Under the pieces are notes generated by a model. It saw only the letters and a list, made by a program, of their open reading frames with translations, searched no databases and was not told where the DNA came from. From assembly GCA_907165135.1 (NCBI GenBank), contig OU015566.1, positions 13,066,157 to 13,130,156 on the forward strand: a DNA stretch of 64,000 nucleotides, read 5' to 3'. The DNA comes from Oikopleura dioica. Lineage: Eukaryota > Chordata > Appendicularia > Copelata > Oikopleuridae. The translations under genes were made by a program, and so were the position numbers. Shown here one piece after another: positions 12,401 to 21,700 of this stretch; the first letter of the stretch is position 1; every line of letters starts with the position of its first letter.

Positions 12401-14707
12401 TCCTGCTTTTCCCTCCACCAGGATTCGCTGTCAAGGTAAGACCAAGATTTTTTGAAATTAAAGGAGTCAAATCTGGCCTCACGTAGACCTTGAGATACGT
12501 GTAAACGCGTACAACCGTGAATATCCTTAACAAATCCCTTTTAGGACATGTGGAACGGAGAGTTGGCGTCTACCAATCTTTGGTACACCTATTTCAACGG
12601 TGTCCGACGTATTGTCTCGACTAAGATCACTCAAGGAAAGGGAGAACTTACCTTCAAGACCACTAAAAAGGTACTTTTTATCAACGCTTATGCTCTTTTT
12701 CAACAATCAATTATAGAAAGCCGAAGGTGAAGAAGATGATTCCTCGCAGATTGGTTTCCAGAAAGAAGATCTCCGAGTTTGCTACATGCACTTTGTCATG
12801 TTTTTCCTTATGTTGATCACGATTGTTTACGCCATTGTCCAAGCCGTTACAGCCGTCGAAGTCAAGTTCTACTTCTACTATATGTATATGATTGGTAAGT
12901 CAGAGACTGATAAAGAGCTTATGACAGTAGCTACCGATTTTCACATATTAATAAATAATGATTAATAACATGATTAATAATAATCAATCATAGGTATGTC
13001 CTGGTCTCTCATTAACATGGTCCCGTACCTGATTGTCGTAATCTACTGCTACTTCCGAGTCCGTATCCCTGGTCTTATCTGCGCCTGTCTCCGAAACATC
13101 CAGCTTCTCTTGAGAGCGGTTTGTGGAGTTTTGATCCTGGTCCAGGCTTACACCACGCGAAACTTGACCGAGCGATTCATCTGTCCTCACGATTACATTG
13201 CTGAAATCGGTCGATCACCACTCACCATGGTAAGCTCTAATTCACGCGGTCAGACAATTTATTCAAATATTTAGGTCCGAACTATGGACGAAGTACAGAA
13301 TCTTGATGTTGAGCGAAATGCTTTCTGGCTCCTCGGTGTCGACGATGATTTCTACACTATTCAGCAAATTAAGGTAACCCAAAATCCACTTCAAACAGAC
13401 CATAAATCTTGCTTCAGCAATCTGCTTGCGAAGAGGACTCAGTTCCGATTGTCGTCTTTTTCATGCATCCCCGAGACGGTCTCCAACTCGACGAAGAAGC
13501 AGCGCATTATATGCCTGAGAACAGACTTGAGAACTGGGAACAATACGATGAGAAACTTGCGGTAAAGCTCGATTCGAAAGAGCAGATATCATTATTCTAT
13601 CTTTTCGTTGATTTTATTCATTTCAACATGTTAGGAATACTCTGAAAATCTCCAGGAAGTCCCGATCGTTTTGATTCTCGAACCTGCTCTTCTTATGCAC
13701 ACCTTCAATGAGCGAACTGAATACCATAACACCGAGTTCCAGGTAAATATATTTATTACTTTTCTCTTAACATAAACTTTGAAACCAAACTCTAACATTT
13801 GTTGTTCAACCCTTTAATGAAGTAACTACGAACGATTAATTCCAAATCACCCAACTTATTCTTAATTCAGGTCGCCTTTGCCACCCGAGTCCAAAAAGTC
13901 ATCGAATCTTTCCCTCGCGCTTGGGTCTACGTTGACGCTGGTAACGCCCTCTACCTCCAGTGGGCTACCAACATGAACCACATCGTCGATGTCTTGAAAC
14001 AAATGCCTCTCGGTCTCCGAGGTTTCTCCATCAACGTCGGTTCCTTCGTCAACTCCACTTACAACCTCCAGCTCGCTACTGAAATTCATTGCCAGACCGG
14101 TCTCAATTTCATCCTCGATACTTCTCGAAACGGTGGAATGTTCTCTGAGCGAACTCTCGATGAAATTAACGAGTGTACTTACGATCCTCCATTTGTGTCC
14201 AAGGGTAGCGAGCCCGGCTGGGCTGGTGGATCCAAGAACGCTGTCAACCAGAAATCCACTGGTGCGATGGACTTCGGCTCAATCACCAACGACTTCGGCG
14301 CTGATGCTTATTCTTCGTACAGTGATTACGGAAGCGATTACGCTTACAGAAGAAGACGAGAAACAGGAACTCGACAGAAGCGATGGAGCATGGGCGACTA
14401 CGGCGGAGGAGCTTACGATGCTTACGGCGGTGACTACGCTGGTGGAAGTGATTATGGCGACTACTACGCTGACTACGGAGCATACGATACTGGAGTCATT
14501 CAATGTCTCACTGGAGATCCGTCCGGTGGTCACGACGCGAACGCCTGGGTCAAAACGCCCGGTGAAGCTGATGGTCGACTCTACTCCTCTGGTACCTTCC
14601 ACGAGTGTCTCCTCCAACACAGTATCGAGTGCAGCGATCAGTGCCCTCAGTACGTGCCCAAAATCAACGGTGAATTCGAGCGACCCTCTGGATGCACCTG
14701 CGATTAA
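482..14707 (+). CDS. CesA: Cellulose synthase with C-terminal GH6-like domain (tunicate CesA)
   Basis: Polymerises UDP-glucose into cellulose at the plasma membrane. Exons: 482-519, 8367-8514, 9203-9442, 9940-10127, 10441-10666, 10744-12435, 12545-12670, 12717-12894, 12994-13229, 13275-13373, 13418-13561, 13635-13742 and 13871-14707, giving 4260 nt or 1419 aa with all phases compatible. The first ~380 residues are polar and low in complexity (Ser/Thr/Gly/Arg rich). Two membrane helices follow, then the GT2 domain with VLDDG (about 552), DAD (about 620), TED (about 711) and QRSRW (about 748), then more helices to about 960. The extracellular C-terminus from about 1030 matches GH6: PRDG, VYVDAGNALYLQW, DTSRNG and KTPGEADG. 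The usual EPD acid is EPA (about 1121-1123), so hydrolysis is probably lost. Exon 1 is an inference: phase and acceptor fit, but the intron would be 7.8 kb. Otherwise translation could begin at ATG 8437, after a trans-splice acceptor at 8366. The 10441 acceptor was chosen by phase. Confidence 0.95.
990..1078 (+). repeat. 89-bp direct repeat, left copy
   Basis: This 89-bp block is identical to 2914-3002. It begins agtgacagtgtattgg and ends gcaggtgcttatc, and it directly abuts the left end of the fold-back element. Confidence 0.9.
1079..2913. mobile_element. Fold-back type element with arms of short tandem repeats
   Basis: The two ends are long inverted repeats. The outer ~75 bp (starting gattcggcttcatt) match the reverse complement of the other end with a couple of changes. 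The similarity continues for about 200 bp and then becomes rearranged. The arms are built from 15-18 bp units with the core GGATAAAATGAAG or its complement, and orientation flips part-way into each arm. The centre (about 1390-2570) has no coding potential that I can see, but has short inverted motifs around GGTACAAATTTGTA and GTCGGGTC runs. The design resembles Drosophila Foldback elements. Any relation to them is inference. Confidence 0.75.
2914..3002 (+). repeat. 89-bp direct repeat, right copy
   Basis: Base-for-base copy of 990-1078, starting directly after the right end of the fold-back element. It is far longer than a normal target-site duplication. Confidence 0.9.
4398..4561. mobile_element. 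Short palindromic MITE-like element, copy 1
   Basis: The left end (tgtgtagaaaacctgactt) is mirrored by the right end, whose reverse complement reads ggtgtagaaaacctgagtc. The interior carries two perfect hairpins, agccgcgtagcggct and gaagccgcgaagcggcttc. A related copy with the same CCTGACTCAGG core lies at 52856-52952. No clear target duplication is visible. Confidence 0.55.
7850..8095. other. GC-rich island inside the CesA 5' region
   Basis: About 245 bp that are clearly GC-richer than the AT-rich flanks, with CG-rich words such as gtacgcgcgcgctcgc. No open frame, tRNA boxes or terminal repeats can be made out. It could be an old inserted element or a regulatory island. The function is unknown. 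Confidence 0.3.
14290..14500 (+). other. Tyr/Gly/Asp-rich insertion in the CesA GH6 domain
   Basis: Within the last CesA exon, residues about 1281-1351 are a low-complexity run of Y, G, D, A and S, interrupted by a strongly basic patch RRRRETGTRQKR. It splits the GH6-like fold between the DTSRNG and KTPGEADG motifs. The basic patch resembles furin-type cleavage sites (R-x-K/R-R), and this part is predicted to face outward. Confidence 0.7.
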
Positions 14708-15900
14708 GGTCGAAGCCAATACTATTTATATATATACTGTAGATAAAAATTTCACTTCACAATGCAAATTTTCAAAAACCTTTTTAAACAAAAGTAAAAC
14801 ACAAATAATTTATCATCACACAAATCAACAAAAATTGCAAACCAACAACTACACAAAAACAACATCTGCCCAACCTGTACATAAAGCTCCCAGTTTCCAT
14901 CGTGATAAGGGCCAAAAATCGAATAAATGCAAATTTCAAAATTCAATCAACTCGCGTGTTCTCTTCCATGATTTCAATTAGCAGCTTATATCGTCGCATT
15001 TTTACCTGCATGTGATTGATTAGCAGCAAAATAAATCAGCTCGTGTCTTTCAGTAAAGTAAAGTCCAAACACCGAGACCTTTAGGAAAACGAGCCTGGTT
15101 CTTCTGAGAGATCGCTTTTCAGAAGAATCCTTAGAGAGAGTCAAATGAAGACGGACGATCCTTATTGCGTCGGAGGTAGTAAAAAGAGCTTTGATTTAGT
15201 ATAAACAATAGACTTCTAGTGTTGAGCGTTCCAGTAATGATGTACGTGTGCTACATTTTTAAAGGATTGGTGGGTGCATCGTATAATTTCACACCATTCA
15301 ATTTAGCGGAAAATCACATCCGACTCACCCTAAAATAGTGTGGAAGGTATGGTAAACCGCAATTACGGTCTTTTCGCAAAATTTAGAATCAACGCATTCA
15401 CAAGCAGCGAAATAAGCGCATTCGCTATTATTTACTGGGTCAGAAACAGTAAACTGATATTTTGCCAGCTAGACAGCATTTCTGACCCACTGTAAAAACG
15501 GAGCAAAAGCGTACCCTAACTGCGCGGCTTGTTGAGCTAAGTAGAGCCATTTCTTCATGACTCCCTTAAAAATACTTCAGAAAAAGAACTTGAATCCCAA
15601 GAAATAATCAAAGAAGATTTCCTTGCTCCACCAATACCACGCTTCAAAAGGCCTTTTACTGTAACAATATAACATTTTTTTTTCTTGAACAAAGAGAGAT
15701 TGATTGATTTATTTAGTTTCATTTTTTGCAGTATCTATTAAAATATAGAGAGCAGTAAAAATATCAAAAATGACATCCTCTTATAAATTTAAGATTTCAT
15801 TTTCTCGACCAGCGAGAAACGGAATTTCCAATATTTGAGAGGTTCTCGGTTTTGATATTTTCTTCCTTGATTTCTTCAATCAAGGAGAAGAGAAGTTTCA
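14708..15900. other. Intergenic region after CesA
   Basis: Convergent interval between the CesA stop (14705-14707) and the minus-strand stop at 15903. AATAAA-type signals occur soon after CesA (for example near 14921). The only open frames are short and of biased composition. No gene is supported here. Confidence 0.5.
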
Positions 15901-16603
15901 TTATTGTGAACTTTTTGATCGAGTATGGGAGCGTGCTTTGGCACTCATACTTGGACACGAAGCAGAACAATTCGGCAGGGAAATCGTCCTCGACGAGAGG
16001 GCGGCTGGTGTGGCCCGTAAACCGGGCTTGATAGAAGTCAAACAGTCGGAAATGAAATCGTCTCCGGTCCAGTCAGGCAGCGTGACTTGGTCCGTGATAA
16101 AGCCTCCGACGCTAGAAGCAGATGAGCGGGCGGTGATGACGGGAGATTGAGCAGCTCGACGAGAGCGCTTGCGAGAATCTCGGGAGTTGGAGGAGGTGGT
16201 TGAGCCAGTGGAGATTCGGTGAACGGGGTCGCTTTCAGAGGAAAAACCAGTTGATTGAGAGCGGCTCAGAACTAAAAAATACTGTAAAGGAGAGCGCCAT
16301 GAAGGCTGAAATTGAAACCTGAGAGCATAGAGGAGCTAAATACATCTTTTATCGACAATCGCTTGGAACCTCTTCTAGAGCTGCGTGGGCGACAAGCAGG
16401 TGCAAGTTCTGAGGCCAGAGATTGACTATCTTCAGCGACTAAAATTATGAGAAGGATCAAAAAAGTCAATAATCTATTTTTTTACATTTCGAGTAGCCAG
16501 TAAGATGAATATTTCTCTGATGGGGGAGTTCATGGATCATCGCCATTTTCGAGTCTTGAATTGGATACGATTTTCGCCTCGCCTTTATCCAGTGCCCCTT
16601 CAT
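15901..16603 (-). CDS. Ser/Arg-rich protein of unknown function (three exons)
   Basis: Assembled from 16603-16486, 16438-16344 and 16281-15901: 594 nt, 197 aa, all GT-AG introns (47 and 62 bp), with matching phases and no internal stop. Translation starts MKGHWIKARRKSYPIQ. The C-terminal two-thirds is rich in Ser, Arg and Thr (for example SRDSRKRSRRAAQS), with one less biased stretch (TDQVTLPDWTGDDF) that may bind a partner. No signal peptide or membrane helix is seen. A T-run ending in CTGAG precedes the ATG by about 20 bases and could be a trans-splice acceptor. Its basic and Ser-rich make-up would suit a nuclear or cytoskeletal protein, but no family was recognised. Confidence 0.55.
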
Positions 16604-17985
16604 TTTTCTCAACCCCTCTTTTCTCAGAAAAAAAAGTTCAATGTCTAACGATTATTTCACCTCGAACGCTTGCGCTACTAAAAAATTTAAATTTTTCTTT
16701 TTGTTGATTCATTCGGCTCAGCCGAAATCCTCTTTGGTGTTGAATAAACCATTTTCGTTTTGTCTGGACGTGAGAGCGTGAGCTCAGAGCGTGGTTTAAT
16801 TTTTACGAGTTATCAGAGCGCGATTAATTATTGCCAAAAAAAAGACGTTTTGGAATATTCTGATTTTCAATAGAAAATCATGGCTAAGTGTTTTGGGTGC
16901 CGAAGGGACTCTATAATTGGGGAAATACCGACTTCGGCGAAGAAAGTCACGCTGATTTAGTCAAAACGAAGGTCTTGCTTCTCAAAATAATTTAGAAATT
17001 TTAGCTCTAGGGGACTCCTTAGTTGGGTTTATAGTATCCTTCCTGTAGTAGCTTCGTTTTTCTTCTTGCGTGCGAAACGTATCGATGCTCTCTTCCCCGT
17101 ATCAGCTCCGGTCTCTCTTGAAAAAGGGATCTTGAGCTACTAGCTAAGCCTCAAAACTGCTGAATAAATCACACTGGAGTGTCTTGGAGTTTTTTCTTTT
17201 CGCTAAAACTCATGAAAAATTTAGCGGGCTTAGTTCGAAGTCTCTCCGGGAGCGCTCACTGCCTCTCGAGCTTTCAGGTGCTCCTTTGTTCTTTTCAATT
17301 TGAGTCTCAAACAACCATAAATTACCGAAAAAACTATGACGTAATCACTCAACGGGAAACGGAATTTTTACGCGGTGGGAAGATTTATGTGACAGCAAAA
17401 TAACAAAATTGTCTTTGAACACATTCAACAGAAGGGGGTTTACCAAGACTATCTTAGACGGTATGTCCGACAAGATCCCTGTTTTGAACAAACCAAGAAT
17501 CGTTCTTTCCTCCAAAGCAATTTTTCCAGTTGATAAAACAAAAATGCAGTCCTTGTGATTCAAGAAACAGCCAGCAGTTCAAGCAAAGTATTTCTCTCTT
17601 GTTTTTTTTTCAGATATTCTGAAGCTCGATTGTCGGGAGTTGAGATCAACAAGGAGAACGAAAAAAAAGTAAAAGTAAAAATTAAAAGCGAAAGTAAAAG
17701 ATAGCTCCACCGGTATCGGCGGGTTGCTTTGAGCGGAAATGATTTGGCGAGTGATGATAAAAAGTCGGATTACCCGCAAAACGGACCGGTAATGCGCGTG
17801 GTGGCGCCCCCGCTATAAACCGCAAATTTCAATTTCAAGCTGCTGAACTCTGTAAAAATCTGCTGATTTGACGTCTAAAATGCATCTTTCATTACAAAGC
17901 TCAATAGACCATTCGATTCTAGACCGTCAGTTAGAATTATTTATTCTATCAAAAAACCCATCAAATAAAGAGCAAAATTTTAAAA
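16604..17985. other. Divergent intergenic region
   Basis: This lies between the starts of the minus-strand Ser/Arg-rich gene and the plus-strand membrane protein, so it should contain both promoters. A long T-run ending in CAG near 17613 is followed by a short Lys-rich open frame on the plus strand that could be an exon, but no partner exon with a fitting donor was found. Confidence 0.4.
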
Positions 17986-18732
17986 ATGATTCTTCTGTAC
18001 CTCTTTTTGACCAACTTTGCCTTTGGAAAACTAAGTCTCCAAGGAACGGAAGTGCCCTTATTTTGCCCTATCCTCATCCTCTATCTTGCATTTCCTTCTA
18101 AAGATCGCAACAAAAATCCATGCGTCGTATCGCTCAGGTCGGAGAGCGAAGTCCTTTTCGAAAAATCCTGCGAAATCAAAGCTGGGGACGTGGCGAATTT
18201 CTTCATCGACGAAATGGCAGTTGCTGATGCTGAGAAAATCAAAGAAGTAAAACTGCGATCGGATTTCCTCAACTCCATTTTGTTTCAAGCGCCGATAAAG
18301 CAAATCAACCTGGAGAATAAAGAAAACTTACAGGAAAACGCCGCATAGATATCTTTTTCAAGAAAATATCTAGTTGATGCGAGTTCTGAAAAGATTCGAA
18401 TAAGCAAGGGTTACGCACCAATCTCCGATTTTTATGCTTCCTACGATAACATGTACGATGCTGACTTAGACGCCGGGAAGAAGGAATTTGAAGACTGGGA
18501 ATACAACACTGGGAAAACAGTAGCTAACGTCTCAATTTGGGCTTCAAGGTAACAAAGGAATCTTTCAATAATCAGTTTGTTTTTAGGACAATTATTGTCG
18601 TCATTCTAGTTTTCGTTATCCTTCTGATGTATGCTTTGTCAAAGCTCTTCAATTTCAGTAAGTTTGACTGATCATTCCAATAATCGAGAATTTTAAGTGA
18701 ACGAAAAAGGACCTGGATACTCGCCAATCTAG
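17986..18732 (+). CDS. Type I single-pass membrane protein, unknown family
   Basis: Exons 17986-18281, 18363-18548, 18587-18657 and 18698-18732 give 588 nt, 195 aa, all GT-AG introns in phase. The N-terminus (MILLYLFLTNFAFG) is a signal peptide. An extracellular part of about 130 residues with two cysteines and an acidic juxtamembrane stretch follows. A membrane helix (about 162-182, TIIVVILVFVILLMYAL) and a short cytoplasmic tail end the protein. The intron at 18282-18362 removes an in-frame TAG, so without it the frame would stop at 18348. The gene converges on chitin synthase, with only 44 bp between the two stop codons. No homologous family was recognised. Receptor, adhesion or accessory roles are equally open. 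Confidence 0.65.
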
Positions 18733-18753
18733 CTCTTGCTTTTGTGTTTAAAA

Positions 18754-18770
18754 AAATAAACATTTATTAA
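18754..18770. terminator. Overlapping opposite-strand poly(A) signals
   Basis: AATAAA on the plus strand (near 18755) serves the membrane-protein gene. TTTATT a few bases later is AATAAA on the minus strand for chitin synthase. The two convergent transcripts must therefore overlap at their 3' ends. Confidence 0.55.
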
Positions 18771-18776
18771 AAAAAA

Positions 18777-21700
18777 TTAAACAGCAGATGAAGGTCTCGC
18801 TTTCTTCTTTTTCTTTCTAGTCTTTCTTGGTTTCGAAGGAGTCGCTCTTTCTTCCTCATTTTGTGGTGGATCCTCTGGGTCTGAAATGAAAGTTCTTATG
18901 AGTCCTGTTTTTCAAAAGTACCTTGAAAAGCGACTCTGGCCATAGGAGCAGTTTCAACGTATCCTAACTTGTTTGATTTCATCACCATCGTTGGCCGATA
19001 CGCCCTTGAAATGCTCGACTCTTCGGGTTCATCATTCTCCGCTGAAGAGTTTTCATCGCTTGCTGCGGAGATATTGAATTGTATGTCTTGATTCGCTTCG
19101 TCGAGTCCTTCAGACGGTCGATAAGTTCTTTTTTCATCCTCAGCTGAGAACTTTATCTTCCGCTTCTTTTGTATATCTTTTTATTGGTTTGTTTTTGTGT
19201 TGATATAAGTCTAATTATTTGATATAAAAGAAAATTACCATACTTATCCGTGATATGGAGAAAATTACTATTTTTGATGTCTTTGCACAAACCAATGCCT
19301 GAATCTTCTTCAGAAGAAGCCCGTTTTGCCGGTACCATAATGGTCGGTCTATATTTTCTACTCAAACCGCTCTTCTTCTTTTTCTCTTTCGTCTGGGAGT
19401 CCTCGAACTTGACAGTTTTATCAGCCGAATCATCGTCTGAAGAAGATTCCATCTTTGGCTTGACCATCATCGTCGCTCGGTAATTATTGAACTTTTTTGA
19501 GGAAGAAAATTGAACCGTTTTTGAGGGATCTTCCTCGGCTTCCGAAGAGGTCCGGTTAGACTTGATGATTTTTGTTGCTCGATAGTTTTTGAAGCTGCCA
19601 TTGCTTTGGATTGGAGGTAACTCGGATTTACTTTCGACTTTAGTCGGGCGGTATGACCCGAAAGGACTTTTCACGGATAAATCATTGTTTTAATCACTTG
19701 GAATCGCGAAGATCAACCGTTTCCTTACGGGCTCATCTTCTTCCTCACGACCTTTGACAACAACAGTCGGTCGATAAGCAGTGGAAAGGCCCTTTTGGGC
19801 TCCAACAAACATAACTCTATCTTTTTGTATTCCACTGTCGCTATCTTCTTGCAAGAACCCGCCATTTCGAAATCCAATTTTCGGGAGATCATCCATTTCA
19901 TCTTCGATTTTCTGGAAAAAAAAGATTGCCAACAAGCTTGATTTGAGAGGATACCTGAACATTGAAGGAAGCAAACGGATCCATTCCATCATCAAACATG
20001 GACTGCTCAGTCATTGTCGTCATCGCATAATCACGATTTCCGTCATCGTCATCGTCGAAATTCGAGTTTGCGAGAATCTGCGCTCTGTCAGCTTCAACTC
20101 TTTTGATCTTTTCTCGCTCCTTTTGCACATCGATTTGAGCTAGAATTTATTATTTCTAGGTAATTCTCAAAATATCTCACAAATAACATGATAGAGAGCA
20201 GAGAGACGATTCCAGAGCATCGCAATAAACTGAGTTGATGTCAAAATGATGTAAAAAATAAGAAAGAACATCGTAAATGGCTGGAGACTAAGAACAATCG
20301 GCTCGGTTTCTTCGTTGTCTCCAGTGCTATTGAAATTGGAGTGAGACAGAAAACCAGTTAAATCCGTTTCTTTCGTGCATTTTCCTTCCAATCCGGGCAT
20401 GTCTTCGAGTATGATATCGATGCTCAATAAATCTTCGCTATATTTGATTACCAAGACAGACACTGTCATCCAGAGAAGATTTGCGAAAATATAAAGAAGA
20501 TACATTTTTCGCTTGAAACCAGTTAGTTCTTCCGCCAGAACGAGTTCTTGTTCTTTCACTCGTTTCTCGAAACGACCCTAAATAAACAATATCAAAACTG
20601 CCTCAGAATTATTTCGTATTTTAACCTTTGTCCTGATACCAATATGACCAGTATCAGCATCTGCCATCTCCTGCCAAAATTGATATTCAGGATTCGAGAG
20701 GGAGTAGACTTTGCAGCCAGAAGATAAATTAATCGTGTCATCAAGAAACCAAGAGAAGTACTTCGAATCGCGATTTAGAAATTGCTCCCTTTCAAGAACA
20801 TGCTCAAATTGAAGTGGAGTCCAATCTTCAGGAATCGGCTGGTACTTCTTCGTCCGAGGATTCGACAGATACATGTAAATATATTCTTCTTCGACTCGGC
20901 GAAGTTTCTTGATCTTGAAGCCGCCAAAAAGCCGCTCTGGAGTGATAAACTGCTCATTGAAGCCAGTAACAACAATCGCCTCAGTTCCGGAATCGCCGTC
21001 TTCATCCCCGCTGGCAGCTGCGATGACCGTTTTTCTCGGCCCATCTTGAACATTTCGAAATAAATCTTCATCCGCGACTGTTGGTTGTTCAACAACTGTT
21101 GTTTTCTTTTTGGTCTTTTTCTTGTCATCAGCAGATCTTGTTGGTTTTACTTGGTGATTTGGAGGAAGGCAAATAACGCAAGTACAGTACCGGAAGCAGC
21201 CCTTTCCGAGACATCTTCCAAGACAACCTGCATCCTCCTCTTCATCTTCGTTCTCCCCATCTTCTTTTTCTTTCGCGGTTTTCTTGAGTTGTCGAGTTCC
21301 CCAAGAAACATCGTCAAGATTCGCTGAATTTAGGGTTAGGGTTAGGGTTAGGGTTAGAGTTAGGGTTATTACCAATTGAATAAAGTTGTAAGAAAATGAA
21401 GCAAGATGGAATGAACAAAAAGTAAACAACTCCGCAAATCAAGCTCTTGAAATCAAAATGCAAAATTCCAGCTAAAACTTTCAGCGCAATCAAAATCAGG
21501 AAGAATAAAAACGAGGGATTGAGTGGACATTGGATTCCAGTAATGAGCATGCCAATCAACACCGCCGCCATGATAAATGCGTATCCCATCGAAAACCAGA
21601 AGGCCAAAGAAAGCTGTAGCTCAGAATTGTCTGATAAAAAGCAAATAATGGCAAAGAGAGCGGCCGGGACGATAACGATCAAATAGCACGGAAGTCGCGA

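Noticed and set aside
14279-14981. Two long overlapping frames (146 and 282 codons) over the last CesA exon
   Set aside because: Both are Ser/Thr-rich shadows of the GH6-coding exon in other frames. No start context or splice signals.
17179-17670. Possible plus-strand exons before the membrane-protein gene
   Set aside because: A T-run ending in CAG at about 17613 looks like an acceptor, but no upstream exon has a fitting donor and phase.
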